A stretch of DNA of 19,889 nt from the NCBI GenBank assembly GCA_964556705.1, contig CAZKXX010000074.1:1-19889 (forward strand), given 5' to 3'. The notes beneath the pieces are model-generated. The model had not been told where the DNA came from and did no database searches. It saw nothing but the letters and a program-made list of their open reading frames with translations. Below, piece after piece: positions 13,642 through 19,889 of the stretch. The stretch comes from CAZKXX01 sp964556705 (lineage in GTDB: Bacteria > Acidobacteriota > Terriglobia > UBA7540). The stretch's first letter is position 1. The number at the start of each line of letters is the position of its first letter. The position numbers were made by a program, and so were the translations under genes.

Positions 13642-15717
13642 TCATTCGTTCCAGCCCTCGTGCCCGGCCCAGTCGAGGATGCGCAGGTGCTCTTCTTCGC
13701 GGGGCAACTCGGCGAAGGGCCGGCGCAGCCCTTCCGCCATGTTGCCGTCCTGCGACTGGTAAATCCACGTCATCTCCTGTTTGAGCGCCGCCGCTTCGCC
13801 GCTCAGGTAGAGGACGTGTTTCTCGTACCGGTACGGCGCCGGCTTGAATCCGCCCGCGCCGTAGGAAATGTCCACGAGAATTTCCGTCGAGGGATCGAGC
13901 TGCTTCTCGCGCAGCAGTTCGTGACACGCCTTGAGCACGAACCAGTTGTTCGTGCGATGGTCCACGTGACGTTCGTCGGGATGCCCGGTCACAATCATCG
14001 CCGGACGAAACTCGCGGATGAGCTGCTTGGTTACTTCGATCACCGCCTGGCGCGCAAACGGCAGGTTCGGCCGAAAGACGTTTTCGTAAGGCGCGTGCTC
14101 GGTGGCGAGATAGATCGAGAGGAACGGATTTGACGCCTCGAGGTGCTTCGACCAGATGGCGCCGGAGCCGCCGTCCGGCAGGCCGAGGAAGATGACGTTC
14201 TCGCGCTTCAGGCCCAGGTGCTCGAGCGCCGCCCAGGTCTCCTCCATGCGCACCAGGCCGAACTCGCGGGCCTCGTTCGGGCCGCAGGGCTTGGAGTAGT
14301 AGCGCTCGCACGCGCCCACATCGCCGCTGGTGAAGAAAACGGCGCGCGTGGGGATTCCCGCTTCCGCCGCGGCCCGGATGAGCCCCGCGTGCGCCTGCTC
14401 GTCATCCGGATGCGCGCCGAAGATGAGGATCGAAGCGGGCAGCGGATTGACGGCGAAATCGAGCGTCGCCCGACCCAGTTCGCGCCCACCGAAGGCGTTG
14501 AGCGACGCAACGACGCGATAGCGACCCGCCTGCTTCGCCGCCGGGATCTTCCAGGGCGTGCCTCCGGCCGCCACCGCCTGTCCCGGCGCGAGGTCAATTC
14601 GGGCCGGATGTTCGGCCTGATGGACGACGGCGCCCGCGGAGTCGAGGATCTCGAAGCGCAAGGAGGCGCCTTTCCACGCCTCCGCTTCCGGATTGCGCAG
14701 CTCGGTTCTCACCTGGAGCGGATCACCCGGGCGGAACATCGTGCGCGAGCGGTCGAGTTGGATGACGGGAGAAATGTACCCGGGCGGATAGAATTCGCGG
14801 TACTTCGTAAACTCCATGTCCGAGAGATACGCATGCACGAAGTTGCGTCCGTAGGGCCGCGGCGTTTCGCGGTCGTGCGCGCGCACCACGGCGGGCGTCG
14901 TGAACTGCATGTCGTAAAGCACTGTGCGGTCGGCGTTCCACACGGCCACGGTGTACTGGTTGACCTCCGGGTTGGGAACTTCTTCGGTTCGTTCGAGCGC
15001 GCCGGCGCCCATCACGGCCCGCTGCGCGCCCTGAAGAAACGCCGCGGTCCCGGCGGGCATCATGGGAATCGTCACCGCGCCGCGGGGGGGAATCGCGAGA
15101 TTTTCGCGCAGCACGCGCAGCGCCAGGTCGGGATTCTCGGCGTCGCCGCCTCCTTCGAAGAGCGAAATCCAGGGATAATTCGCGTTCGAGAATTCCACGC
15201 GCAGGTCCTTCAATTCGCGGTCCGTCAGGTTTTGCAGAACGATTTCACATTCCAGCGCTTCGCCGACGGTGTAGAAAGTCTTGTCGAGCGAGAGGCGGGC
15301 GATGCGCAGGAGCTTGCGATACGTCGAGAAGCCGCGAATTCGCTGCCGCGCCACGACGCTGTCTGTTCGGCGGTCCTCGACGCGCAGCGTGACGCTGTAG
15401 ATTCCCGTCGGCGCGTCCGCGGGCACGAGCCACCCGCCTTCGTAGGGAACGGCACGGGAGTCCGCCCGGTCGCTCTTGCGGTCCAGTTGCACGCTGGAGA
15501 CGGCGGTCTTGCCGAGATAGGAGATGTCCGCCCAGACGACGTAGCGGCTCGGGTCACCCTGGACGCCCCGCAGCGTGGCGCGAATCGTCGCGATCGAGCC
15601 GAGGTTGTATCCGGTGTCGGCGGGCGCGCCTTCCACCACCAGGTTTTCGGCGCGAGCCGTTGCGGCGTTCGCGAGCATGGCAGCCACCAGACAGCAAGCC
15701 AGCGACAAGCGACTCAT
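13642..15717 (-). CDS. Secreted multidomain PIG-L (LmbE-like) deacetylase
   Basis: A 691-residue protein with a Sec signal peptide (MSRLSLACCLVAAMLANAAT, cleavage after TARA). The ATG at 15717 has GGAGG seven bases upstream. About 400 residues of beta-rich, Ig- or fibronectin-like sequence follow (GYNLGSIATIRATLRG, PTGIYSVTLRVEDRR, MFRPGDPLQVRTELRN, AGRYRVVASLNAFGGR), probably three modules that bind substrate or act as spacers. The C-terminal 260 residues are a canonical PIG-L domain: ILIFGAHPDDE (H436, D439) and VTGHPDERHVDHRT (H579, H584, D586, H587). I infer an exported enzyme removing N-acetyl or similar groups from a polysaccharide or glycoconjugate. It lies 148 bases upstream of the ROK/PIG-L pair in the same direction. 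The gap contains that pair's own promoter. Confidence 0.88.
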   Translation of the reverse strand: MSRLSLACCLVAAMLANAATARAENLVVEGAPADTGYNLGSIATIRATLRGVQGDPSRYVVWADISYLGKTAVSSVQLDRKSDRADSRAVPYEGGWLVPADAPTGIYSVTLRVEDRRTDSVVARQRIRGFSTYRKLLRIARLSLDKTFYTVGEALECEIVLQNLTDRELKDLRVEFSNANYPWISLFEGGGDAENPDLALRVLRENLAIPPRGAVTIPMMPAGTAAFLQGAQRAVMGAGALERTEEVPNPEVNQYTVAVWNADRTVLYDMQFTTPAVVRAHDRETPRPYGRNFVHAYLSDMEFTKYREFYPPGYISPVIQLDRSRTMFRPGDPLQVRTELRNPEAEAWKGASLRFEILDSAGAVVHQAEHPARIDLAPGQAVAAGGTPWKIPAAKQAGRYRVVASLNAFGGRELGRATLDFAVNPLPASILIFGAHPDDEQAHAGLIRAAAEAGIPTRAVFFTSGDVGACERYYSKPCGPNEAREFGLVRMEETWAALEHLGLKRENVIFLGLPDGGSGAIWSKHLEASNPFLSIYLATEHAPYENVFRPNLPFARQAVIEVTKQLIREFRPAMIVTGHPDERHVDHRTNNWFVLKACHELLREKQLDPSTEILVDISYGAGGFKPAPYRYEKHVLYLSGEAAALKQEMTWIYQSQDGNMAEGLRRPFAELPREEEHLRILDWAGHEGWNE

Positions 15718-15802
15718 GATGAATCCTCCCAAGAGGGTGAATCAAGGCGGAAGGCGGCCCGCAAAGGGTGACGGTCCCGCGCGGCCTCGATGGCACAAAA
15801 GC

Positions 15803-15976
15803 CTATGCCGGACCACCCCGCGGCGACCCCGCCGTCCTGCCCGGCCGGCGTCCGCGTCGCTTGCGGACCCGCGGCGTGATGACGACGCGGTTGCAGACGA
15901 GGCAGAGCCGGTTCCGGCCGCTGGGCGAAACCGCCAGACGCGCGGAGCCGCAGTGGGGGCACGCTGAAGATTTCAT
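15803..15976 (-). CDS. Small zinc-ribbon protein with basic tail
   Basis: Fifty-seven residues starting MKSSACPHCGSARLAV. Two CxxC knuckles (CPHC and CLVC) 17 residues apart form a C4 zinc ribbon. The tail after it is Arg/Gly/Pro-rich (RVRKRRGRRPGR), suitable for nucleic-acid or ribosome contact. No specific family is recognised. The open frame continues upstream to 16102, but that part is low in family-like features. The ATG at 15976 directly precedes the ribbon. No ribosome site is visible. TACATT lies 10 bases before the ATG and could be a -10 box for a near-leaderless message. It lies 85 bases upstream of the secreted PIG-L gene in the same direction, and divergent from the NIPSNAP gene. 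Confidence 0.5.
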   Translation of the reverse strand: MKSSACPHCGSARLAVSPSGRNRLCLVCNRVVITPRVRKRRGRRPGRTAGSPRGGPA

Positions 15977-16119
15977 AGTAACCGGGAATGTAACACAAAA
16001 AACACCCGGCGGCGATGCGCGCCCCCCTGCGGGAAAGCCCTTGACGCGCGCCGGATTCCGCGCCATCGTAGCCGCGCATCTCATCCCCCGTGCATCCCGC
16101 ACCCGGAGGTCTTTGAAGC

Positions 16120-16905
16120 ATGAACCGCCGATTCTTTCTCCAGAAAGGGGCGCCGGCCGCCGCGCTTGCCTCGTCCGCGTTTCTGGCCGAGCCGGCAGCG
16201 GCTTCGCCCGACGCCGCGCCGGCGTACTGCCAGCTCATTACCTTCCGCCTTCACTTCGTGCAGATGGAGCGCTTCCTCGGCTGGCTCGAGAAGAGCGCGT
16301 TCCCCGCTTTGAACAGGGCCGGGCTCAATCCGCTCGGCGCCTTCACGATGGAAATCGGCCCGCACGTGCCCTCCGTGCTCCTCCTGACCCAGCACGCGAA
16401 CCTCGCCGAACTCGACGCGGGCTGGCAGAAGCTCGCCGCCGACAACGAGTGGTCGGCGGGAATCGCCGAGATGGAATCGGCCGGCCCCCGCTACTTCCGG
16501 AGAGACTCGATCCTTCTCCGCGCCACACCCTTCTCCCCTCCGCTCGCGCCCACGGCCGCCGGAGTCACCAACAAGGTCTATGAACTGCGCCATTACGAAG
16601 CCTCGACCCAGCGCCAGCTCCAGATGATGCACGACCGTTTTACGGGCGGAGAAATCGAAGTCTTTGCCCAATGCGGCATCCGGCCGATTTACTACGGGAA
16701 CACCGTCGTCGGGCCCGACATGCCGAATATGATTTATCTGACGCCGTTCGAGAGCGCGGCGGCGCGCGAAAAGGCCTGGGCCGCCTTCCGCGAGCATCCG
16801 GGGTGGAAAAAACTCGCGGCCGAATGGATGGAGAAGAGCGGCGAGCTGGCGCGCAACATCGGCAACTGGATGCTCGCGCCGACGGGATTTTCGAAGTTAC
16901 GATGA
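16120..16905 (+). CDS. Tat-exported NIPSNAP-family protein
   Basis: A 261-residue protein with a twin-arginine-type signal (MNRRFFLQKGAPAAALASSA) and a likely cleavage near residue 28. The mature part has two ferredoxin-like NIPSNAP repeats. The first runs about residues 34-130 (CQLITFRLHFVQMERFLGWL). The second runs about 150-258, with the characteristic VYELRHYEAS, GIRPIYYGNTVVG, MIYLTPFESAAAREKAWAAF and HPGWKKL. NIPSNAP proteins resemble dimeric alpha-beta barrel proteins. Their enzymatic role is unsettled, and bacterial exported versions are common in soil bacteria. A GGAGG lies ten bases before the ATG. The gene is convergent with the dGTPase-like gene, with 10 bases between stops. Export via Tat suggests it folds, possibly with a cofactor, before transport. 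Confidence 0.87.
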   Translation: MNRRFFLQKGAPAAALASSAFLAEPAAASPDAAPAYCQLITFRLHFVQMERFLGWLEKSAFPALNRAGLNPLGAFTMEIGPHVPSVLLLTQHANLAELDAGWQKLAADNEWSAGIAEMESAGPRYFRRDSILLRATPFSPPLAPTAAGVTNKVYELRHYEASTQRQLQMMHDRFTGGEIEVFAQCGIRPIYYGNTVVGPDMPNMIYLTPFESAAAREKAWAAFREHPGWKKLAAEWMEKSGELARNIGNWMLAPTGFSKLR

Positions 16906-16915
16906 AGGACCTTGG

Positions 16916-18232
16916 CTAAGAAATGATTGTGCCGGGCCAAGTCCCCGTGACCTTCAGGCATGTATCAAATGCCTGTCGTTCCGTCATGCCGGCAATGTAG
17001 TCACAAACGATTCGCGTCACGAGACTACGGGTACCCCCGGCGTCGGCTAAGAGGTCTCGATACGCGTACGGGAATATGCCTAGGTCCCCACGGAATGCCG
17101 CGCGGTGGAATGTCCGGAAGAGCCTTCGAATGACGCTACGTTGTCCGTGCTGCTTAGTGACCAGAGACGGATCGAGGATCACATAATGCCAGGTCAATTG
17201 TTTCAGCATGAGCAGTTCTTTATGGAGGTCGGGATCTATCAGGACGCGTCGTTCGCGCTCTGACTTCGGAACGTTTAGTTGGATTGCCTCCATGTACTGC
17301 TTTATGAGCACCGCAGTGTACAGTCGAAGTCGCGACCGCTGGTCGGCTGTGCCAGAGTATCTCTGGTCGAAGGGAAGAAATTTGGTGATTCTGATGAACG
17401 CCTCCTCAAGTTCGGCCCTCGGAAAAAGGTCCGGAGCGTCGGCAGCTTCTGGATATCGCCTATCGAAGACATCTTTCAGGAAGGATTCGCGTTCGGAGGG
17501 GAGCTTTGCGAGACGATCGAGGGGAATCAGTCCGGCACGAAAGAAGTCGGCGACATCATGGACCGCATACGTCACGTCGTCTGCCCAATCCATCAGTTCT
17601 GCTTCCGCACTCTTCCGCTGATCCCCATCAGGACATAGTCCTCTTGCCCAATTGAATTCTTGCTTCTCCGTTTCATAGGCTCCCCATTTTCTTCGCTCTA
17701 TACCAGACCGTCCCCGGAGCCACGGATATTTCAGAAGTGCGTTCAGGGTTGCCCGAGTTAGGTCTAGGCCGGGATGCTCAGGTGAGCGTAACGCCAGCTT
17801 GGTTACAATGCGGAACGACTGTGCGTTCCCATTGAAGCCGTCAGGAAGCCCAGCACGGGTGACTATCGTATCGAGTTCATCTTCGGCAACATGCCCGAAA
17901 GGAGGATGGCCCAGATCGTGCGCGAGCGCGGCCGCCTCCACAACGTCGGGGTTGATTCCAAGAGCCTCTGCCGCGCGCTCCTGCTCTCTTGCCAGCTTTT
18001 CCGCAAGCCGGCGTGCAACTTGCGCGACTTTCAGTGAATGTGTGAGTCTGTTGTGAAAAACGTGCCCTGCATCCGGCGCGACGACTTGCGTCACCTCGGC
18101 CAATCTTTGGAAGGCAGTTGTGTAGAGAACGCGGTCGCGATCGCGTTGCGCCGGCTCTCGATTATCTTTGCGCTTATCGCCGGAGAATCTGTCGTCGCGT
18201 GAGATAGGGGGTTCAGCGGTCGGGACAGTCAA
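16916..18232 (-). CDS. dGTPase-like HD-domain triphosphohydrolase
   Basis: A 438-residue cytoplasmic HD-superfamily protein of the deoxyguanosinetriphosphate triphosphohydrolase type, which splits dNTPs to deoxynucleosides and tripolyphosphate. The metal site is complete: H65 in HNRLTHSLKVAQVARRL, H105 and D106 in AALAHDLGHPPFGH, and D218/D219 in MDWADDVTYAVHD. The N-terminal REPAQRDRDRVLYTTAFQRLAEVTQV also matches the family. The start is a TTG at 18232 with GAGG seven bases before it. No in-frame ATG lies near the family N-terminus. It follows the small gene at 18249 after 16 bases, so the two form one operon. Base composition is visibly less G+C-rich than neighbours on both sides, suggesting acquisition by transfer. 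E. coli Dgt-type enzymes can deplete dGTP during phage infection. A defence role here is inference. Confidence 0.9.
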   Translation of the reverse strand: MTVPTAEPPISRDDRFSGDKRKDNREPAQRDRDRVLYTTAFQRLAEVTQVVAPDAGHVFHNRLTHSLKVAQVARRLAEKLAREQERAAEALGINPDVVEAAALAHDLGHPPFGHVAEDELDTIVTRAGLPDGFNGNAQSFRIVTKLALRSPEHPGLDLTRATLNALLKYPWLRGRSGIERRKWGAYETEKQEFNWARGLCPDGDQRKSAEAELMDWADDVTYAVHDVADFFRAGLIPLDRLAKLPSERESFLKDVFDRRYPEAADAPDLFPRAELEEAFIRITKFLPFDQRYSGTADQRSRLRLYTAVLIKQYMEAIQLNVPKSERERRVLIDPDLHKELLMLKQLTWHYVILDPSLVTKQHGQRSVIRRLFRTFHRAAFRGDLGIFPYAYRDLLADAGGTRSLVTRIVCDYIAGMTERQAFDTCLKVTGTWPGTIIS

Positions 18233-18248
18233 CGTGAATCCTCAGCGT

Positions 18249-18503
18249 CTATGTCGCTAAGGCAAAGTCGCTTCGGTACCTGTCAGCAATCCTCAACGTG
18301 CGCTTTGAAGTGAGTTGAACCTGATCCTCTGCGACGAGTTGCCATATCGCCGCCTTTATGAAGACATCGTCGGCAGCAAAAGACTCGTCAGCCCTCTTTT
18401 CGCGTAAACGGCTGATCAGATCATCAAGAGACGTCTCCACGCGGGTCTCGTTCAAGACCCGGATTATCTCAGCCTTGAGTCTCTCTCTCTCGGCCTTGTT
18501 CAT
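18249..18503 (-). CDS. Small winged-helix-like protein linked to the dGTPase
   Basis: Eighty-four residues starting MNKAERERLKAEIIRVLNET. The pattern is helix (3-19), helix (SLDDLISRLREK), helix (DDVFIKAAIWQLVAEDQ) and then two short strands with a basic turn (VQLTSKRTLRI). That is the layout of a small winged-helix DNA-binding domain, although I cannot name a family. GGAGGAG seven bases before the ATG at 18503 supports this start over the in-frame upstream one at 18524. It is first in a two-gene operon with the dGTPase-like gene and has its own promoter at 18560-18586. It shares that gene's lower G+C. It could be an autoregulator, or a sensor or inhibitor subunit. Confidence 0.7.
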   Translation of the reverse strand: MNKAERERLKAEIIRVLNETRVETSLDDLISRLREKRADESFAADDVFIKAAIWQLVAEDQVQLTSKRTLRIADRYRSDFALAT

Positions 18504-18559
18504 GGCGAGCCTCCTCCACAACACGGGCTAGCTTACGGGCACAGGCCAATCCCTACCTG

Positions 18560-18586
18560 ATTGTACACCTGGACACACAGAGTCAA
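18560..18586 (-). promoter_or_regulatory. Sigma70-like promoter of the small protein/dGTPase operon
   Basis: On the minus strand TTGACT (18581-18586) and TACAAT (18560-18565) match consensus at 5 of 6 positions each. The spacer is 15 bases, shorter than optimal. The expected start near 18553 gives a 50-base leader. It lies between the operon and the IlvD/Edd stop and shows that the module carries its own expression signal. Confidence 0.5.
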
Positions 18587-18659
18587 CAATGAATTGCCCT
18601 TTTGCTCTGCTCCGCGAAGACTCCCAGGTAACCGGTGAATTTCAGCACCAAGGGTAGGC

Positions 18660-19889
18660 TTATTCCGCCCGCAGAAAGTCGAAATCGCAGCCGTCGTGCG
18701 CCTGAAGGACGTGGTCGAGGAAGAGCTTGCCGTAGCCGCGGCGGTAGTGCGGCTGGGGCGCCCGCCATTCCGCCCGGCGCTTCTTGAGTTCCGCATCGGG
18801 CACGAGCAGCTCGAGCCGCCGCGCGGCGACATCGAGCTCGATCCGGTCGCCGTCTTTGACCAGCGCCAGCGGGCCGCCCACGGCCGATTCCGGCGAGACG
18901 TGGAGCACCACGGTCCCGTAAGCCGTGCCGCTCATGCGCGCGTCGCTGAGGCGCACGACGTCGCGGACGCCGGCTTCGAGCAGCTTGCGCGGAATCGGCA
19001 TGTCGCCCCACTCGGGCATGCCGGGAGCGCCCTTGGGGCCCGCGCTCTTCAGCACCAGCACGCTCGTTTCGTCAACCTGCAGCCCGGCATCATCCACGCG
19101 CGCCATGAGGTCCGCGTAGTTTTCAAACACCACGGCGCGGCCGGTGTGCTTCATCAGGTGCTCGGAAGCCGCCGACTGCTTGATAACCGCGCCGTTCGGC
19201 GCGAGGTTGCCCTTCAGAACCACGGTCCCGCCTTCGGGCTTGAGCGGTTCGTTGACCGCGCGAATCACCTTCCGGTCGAAGCAGCGCGCATCGGCGATGT
19301 TTTCTCCCACGCTCTTTCCCGTCACGGTGAGCGCGCCGAGGTGAAGCTTTTCGCCGAGTTCCTTCATGACGGCCGGGAGCCCGCCCGCGTAGAACATGTC
19401 TTCCATCAGCAGCTCGCCGGAGGGACGCACATTGGTGATGAAGGGCGTCTGGCGGGAGATTTCGTCGAATTTTTCGAGCGGCAGGTCGATACCCAGCCGC
19501 CCGGCAATGGCGACCAGGTGAATGATGGCGTTGGTTGAGCCGCCGATGGCCATGTCCACGCGAATCGCGTTCTCGAACGCCTGGCGCGTCAGAACCTGGG
19601 AAGGTCGCGGACCTTCAAGCGCCATCTGGACGGCGCGGCGGCCGCTTTCTTCCGCAATCGCCAGGCGGCGCGCGTCGGCGGCGGGAATGTTGGCGCAGCC
19701 GGGAAGCGTCATGCCCAGCGCTTCGGCCAGGCTGGTCATGGTGGACGCCGTCCCCATCACCATGCAGTGTCCGGCGCTGCGGGAGATGCAGCTTTCGACC
19801 TCGCACCATTCTTCGTCGCTCAAACGGCCGGCGCGTTTCTCAGACCAGAGGCGCCGGCTGTCCGTGCCCGAGCCGACCATCTGGCCGCG
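18660..19889 (-). CDS. IlvD/Edd-family dehydratase, sugar-acid type, 5' end outside the window
   Basis: The C-terminal 409 residues of an IlvD/Edd iron-sulfur dehydratase; the frame is open to the window edge, so roughly the first third is missing. Visible landmarks are GHCMVMGTASTMTSLAEALGM (with a cluster Cys), DMAIGGSTNAIIHLVAIAGR, NEPLKPEGGTVVLKGNLAPNG, the active-site loop RLSDARMSGTAYGT (dihydroxy-acid dehydratases usually have TDGRFSGG here) and the end GYGKLFLDHVLQAHDGCDFDF. SDARMSGT and the C-terminal extension point to the aldonate branch (L-arabonate, D-xylonate or similar) rather than branched-chain amino-acid synthesis. With an arabinose operon in the same window, L-arabonate dehydratase is attractive but unproven. 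The Cys ligands in the N-terminal part cannot be seen. It would catalyse formation of a 2-keto-3-deoxy sugar acid. Confidence 0.85.
   Translation of the reverse strand, partial: RGQMVGSGTDSRRLWSEKRAGRLSDEEWCEVESCISRSAGHCMVMGTASTMTSLAEALGMTLPGCANIPAADARRLAIAEESGRRAVQMALEGPRPSQVLTRQAFENAIRVDMAIGGSTNAIIHLVAIAGRLGIDLPLEKFDEISRQTPFITNVRPSGELLMEDMFYAGGLPAVMKELGEKLHLGALTVTGKSVGENIADARCFDRKVIRAVNEPLKPEGGTVVLKGNLAPNGAVIKQSAASEHLMKHTGRAVVFENYADLMARVDDAGLQVDETSVLVLKSAGPKGAPGMPEWGDMPIPRKLLEAGVRDVVRLSDARMSGTAYGTVVLHVSPESAVGGPLALVKDGDRIELDVAARRLELLVPDAELKKRRAEWRAPQPHYRRGYGKLFLDHVLQAHDGCDFDFLRAE

Noticed and set aside
14143..15771. Long plus-strand frame opposite the secreted PIG-L gene.
   Set aside because: Same reason: antisense to a gene with signal peptide and PIG-L motifs; product is low-information and Arg-rich.
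16041..16069. TTGACG followed by CATCGT as a promoter for the NIPSNAP gene.
   Set aside because: The -35 is good but the -10 match is too poor at any spacing from 16 to 18.
18504..18659. Looked for a terminator or further gene between the small protein and the IlvD/Edd gene.
   Set aside because: Only the promoter at 18560-18586 is supported; the overlapping minus-strand frame through here is a shadow of the dehydratase.
1..19889. tRNA, rRNA, selenocysteine signals, insertion-sequence transposase and prophage genes.
   Set aside because: Read both strands for typical T-loop words, transposase and phage motifs and found none that hold up.

Overview
This is a high-G+C bacterial window, with strong G/C preference at third codon positions. 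I lean towards an Acidobacteriota-like soil bacterium. The gene set (SGLT-type Na+/sugar symporter, secreted M28 peptidase, Tat-exported NIPSNAP protein, several PIG-L proteins) and the GTAGCGC-ended intergenic repeats fit that group. No rRNA or other marker gene is present, so this is inference. I see no tRNA, rRNA, CRISPR array, intact insertion sequence or prophage gene.

Layout. 1-1434 (+) is the end of a DUF4173/DUF4153-type membrane protein. 1439-5988 (-) is an L-arabinose operon: araB (ribulokinase), araD (ribulose-5-phosphate 4-epimerase), an SSS-family symporter and a 70-residue two-helix membrane protein. It has a sigma70-like promoter and a LacI/cre-like operator at 6119-6158. araA is not in the window. 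A divergent metallo-beta-lactamase-fold hydrolase follows (6234-7181, +). Then comes a stretch of about 675 bases with no intact recognisable gene, holding an A+T-richer tract, a near-perfect 19-bp hairpin, two smaller hairpins and a probably broken small secreted-protein gene. Next are an aldo/keto reductase (7856-8827, -), a small helical protein of unknown function that may be read from a leaderless mRNA (9034-9423, +) and a secreted M28 zinc peptidase (9527-11188, +).

11233-15717 (-) holds three genes read in one direction. They encode a secreted Ig-like/PIG-L protein, an atypical ROK-type protein with an extra N-terminal domain, and a cytoplasmic PIG-L protein translationally coupled to the ROK gene by an ATGA overlap. 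I infer a pathway for an N-acylated or otherwise modified sugar, with removal of a group outside the cell and further steps inside. A 57-residue zinc-ribbon protein (-) and a Tat-exported NIPSNAP protein (+) follow. 16916-18503 (-) is a compact two-gene module of visibly lower G+C: a small winged-helix-like protein followed by a dGTPase-like HD hydrolase. It looks horizontally acquired and could be a nucleotide-depletion defence unit. The window ends in an IlvD/Edd-family dehydratase of the sugar-acid type (-, truncated by the window edge).

A recurring theme is intergenic inverted-repeat elements with GTAGCGC-type ends. The TAG inside these ends serves as the stop codon of araB, of the M28 peptidase and of the cytoplasmic PIG-L protein. 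The most interesting candidates are the ROK/PIG-L/PIG-L cluster, the dGTPase module and these stop-codon-supplying repeats.
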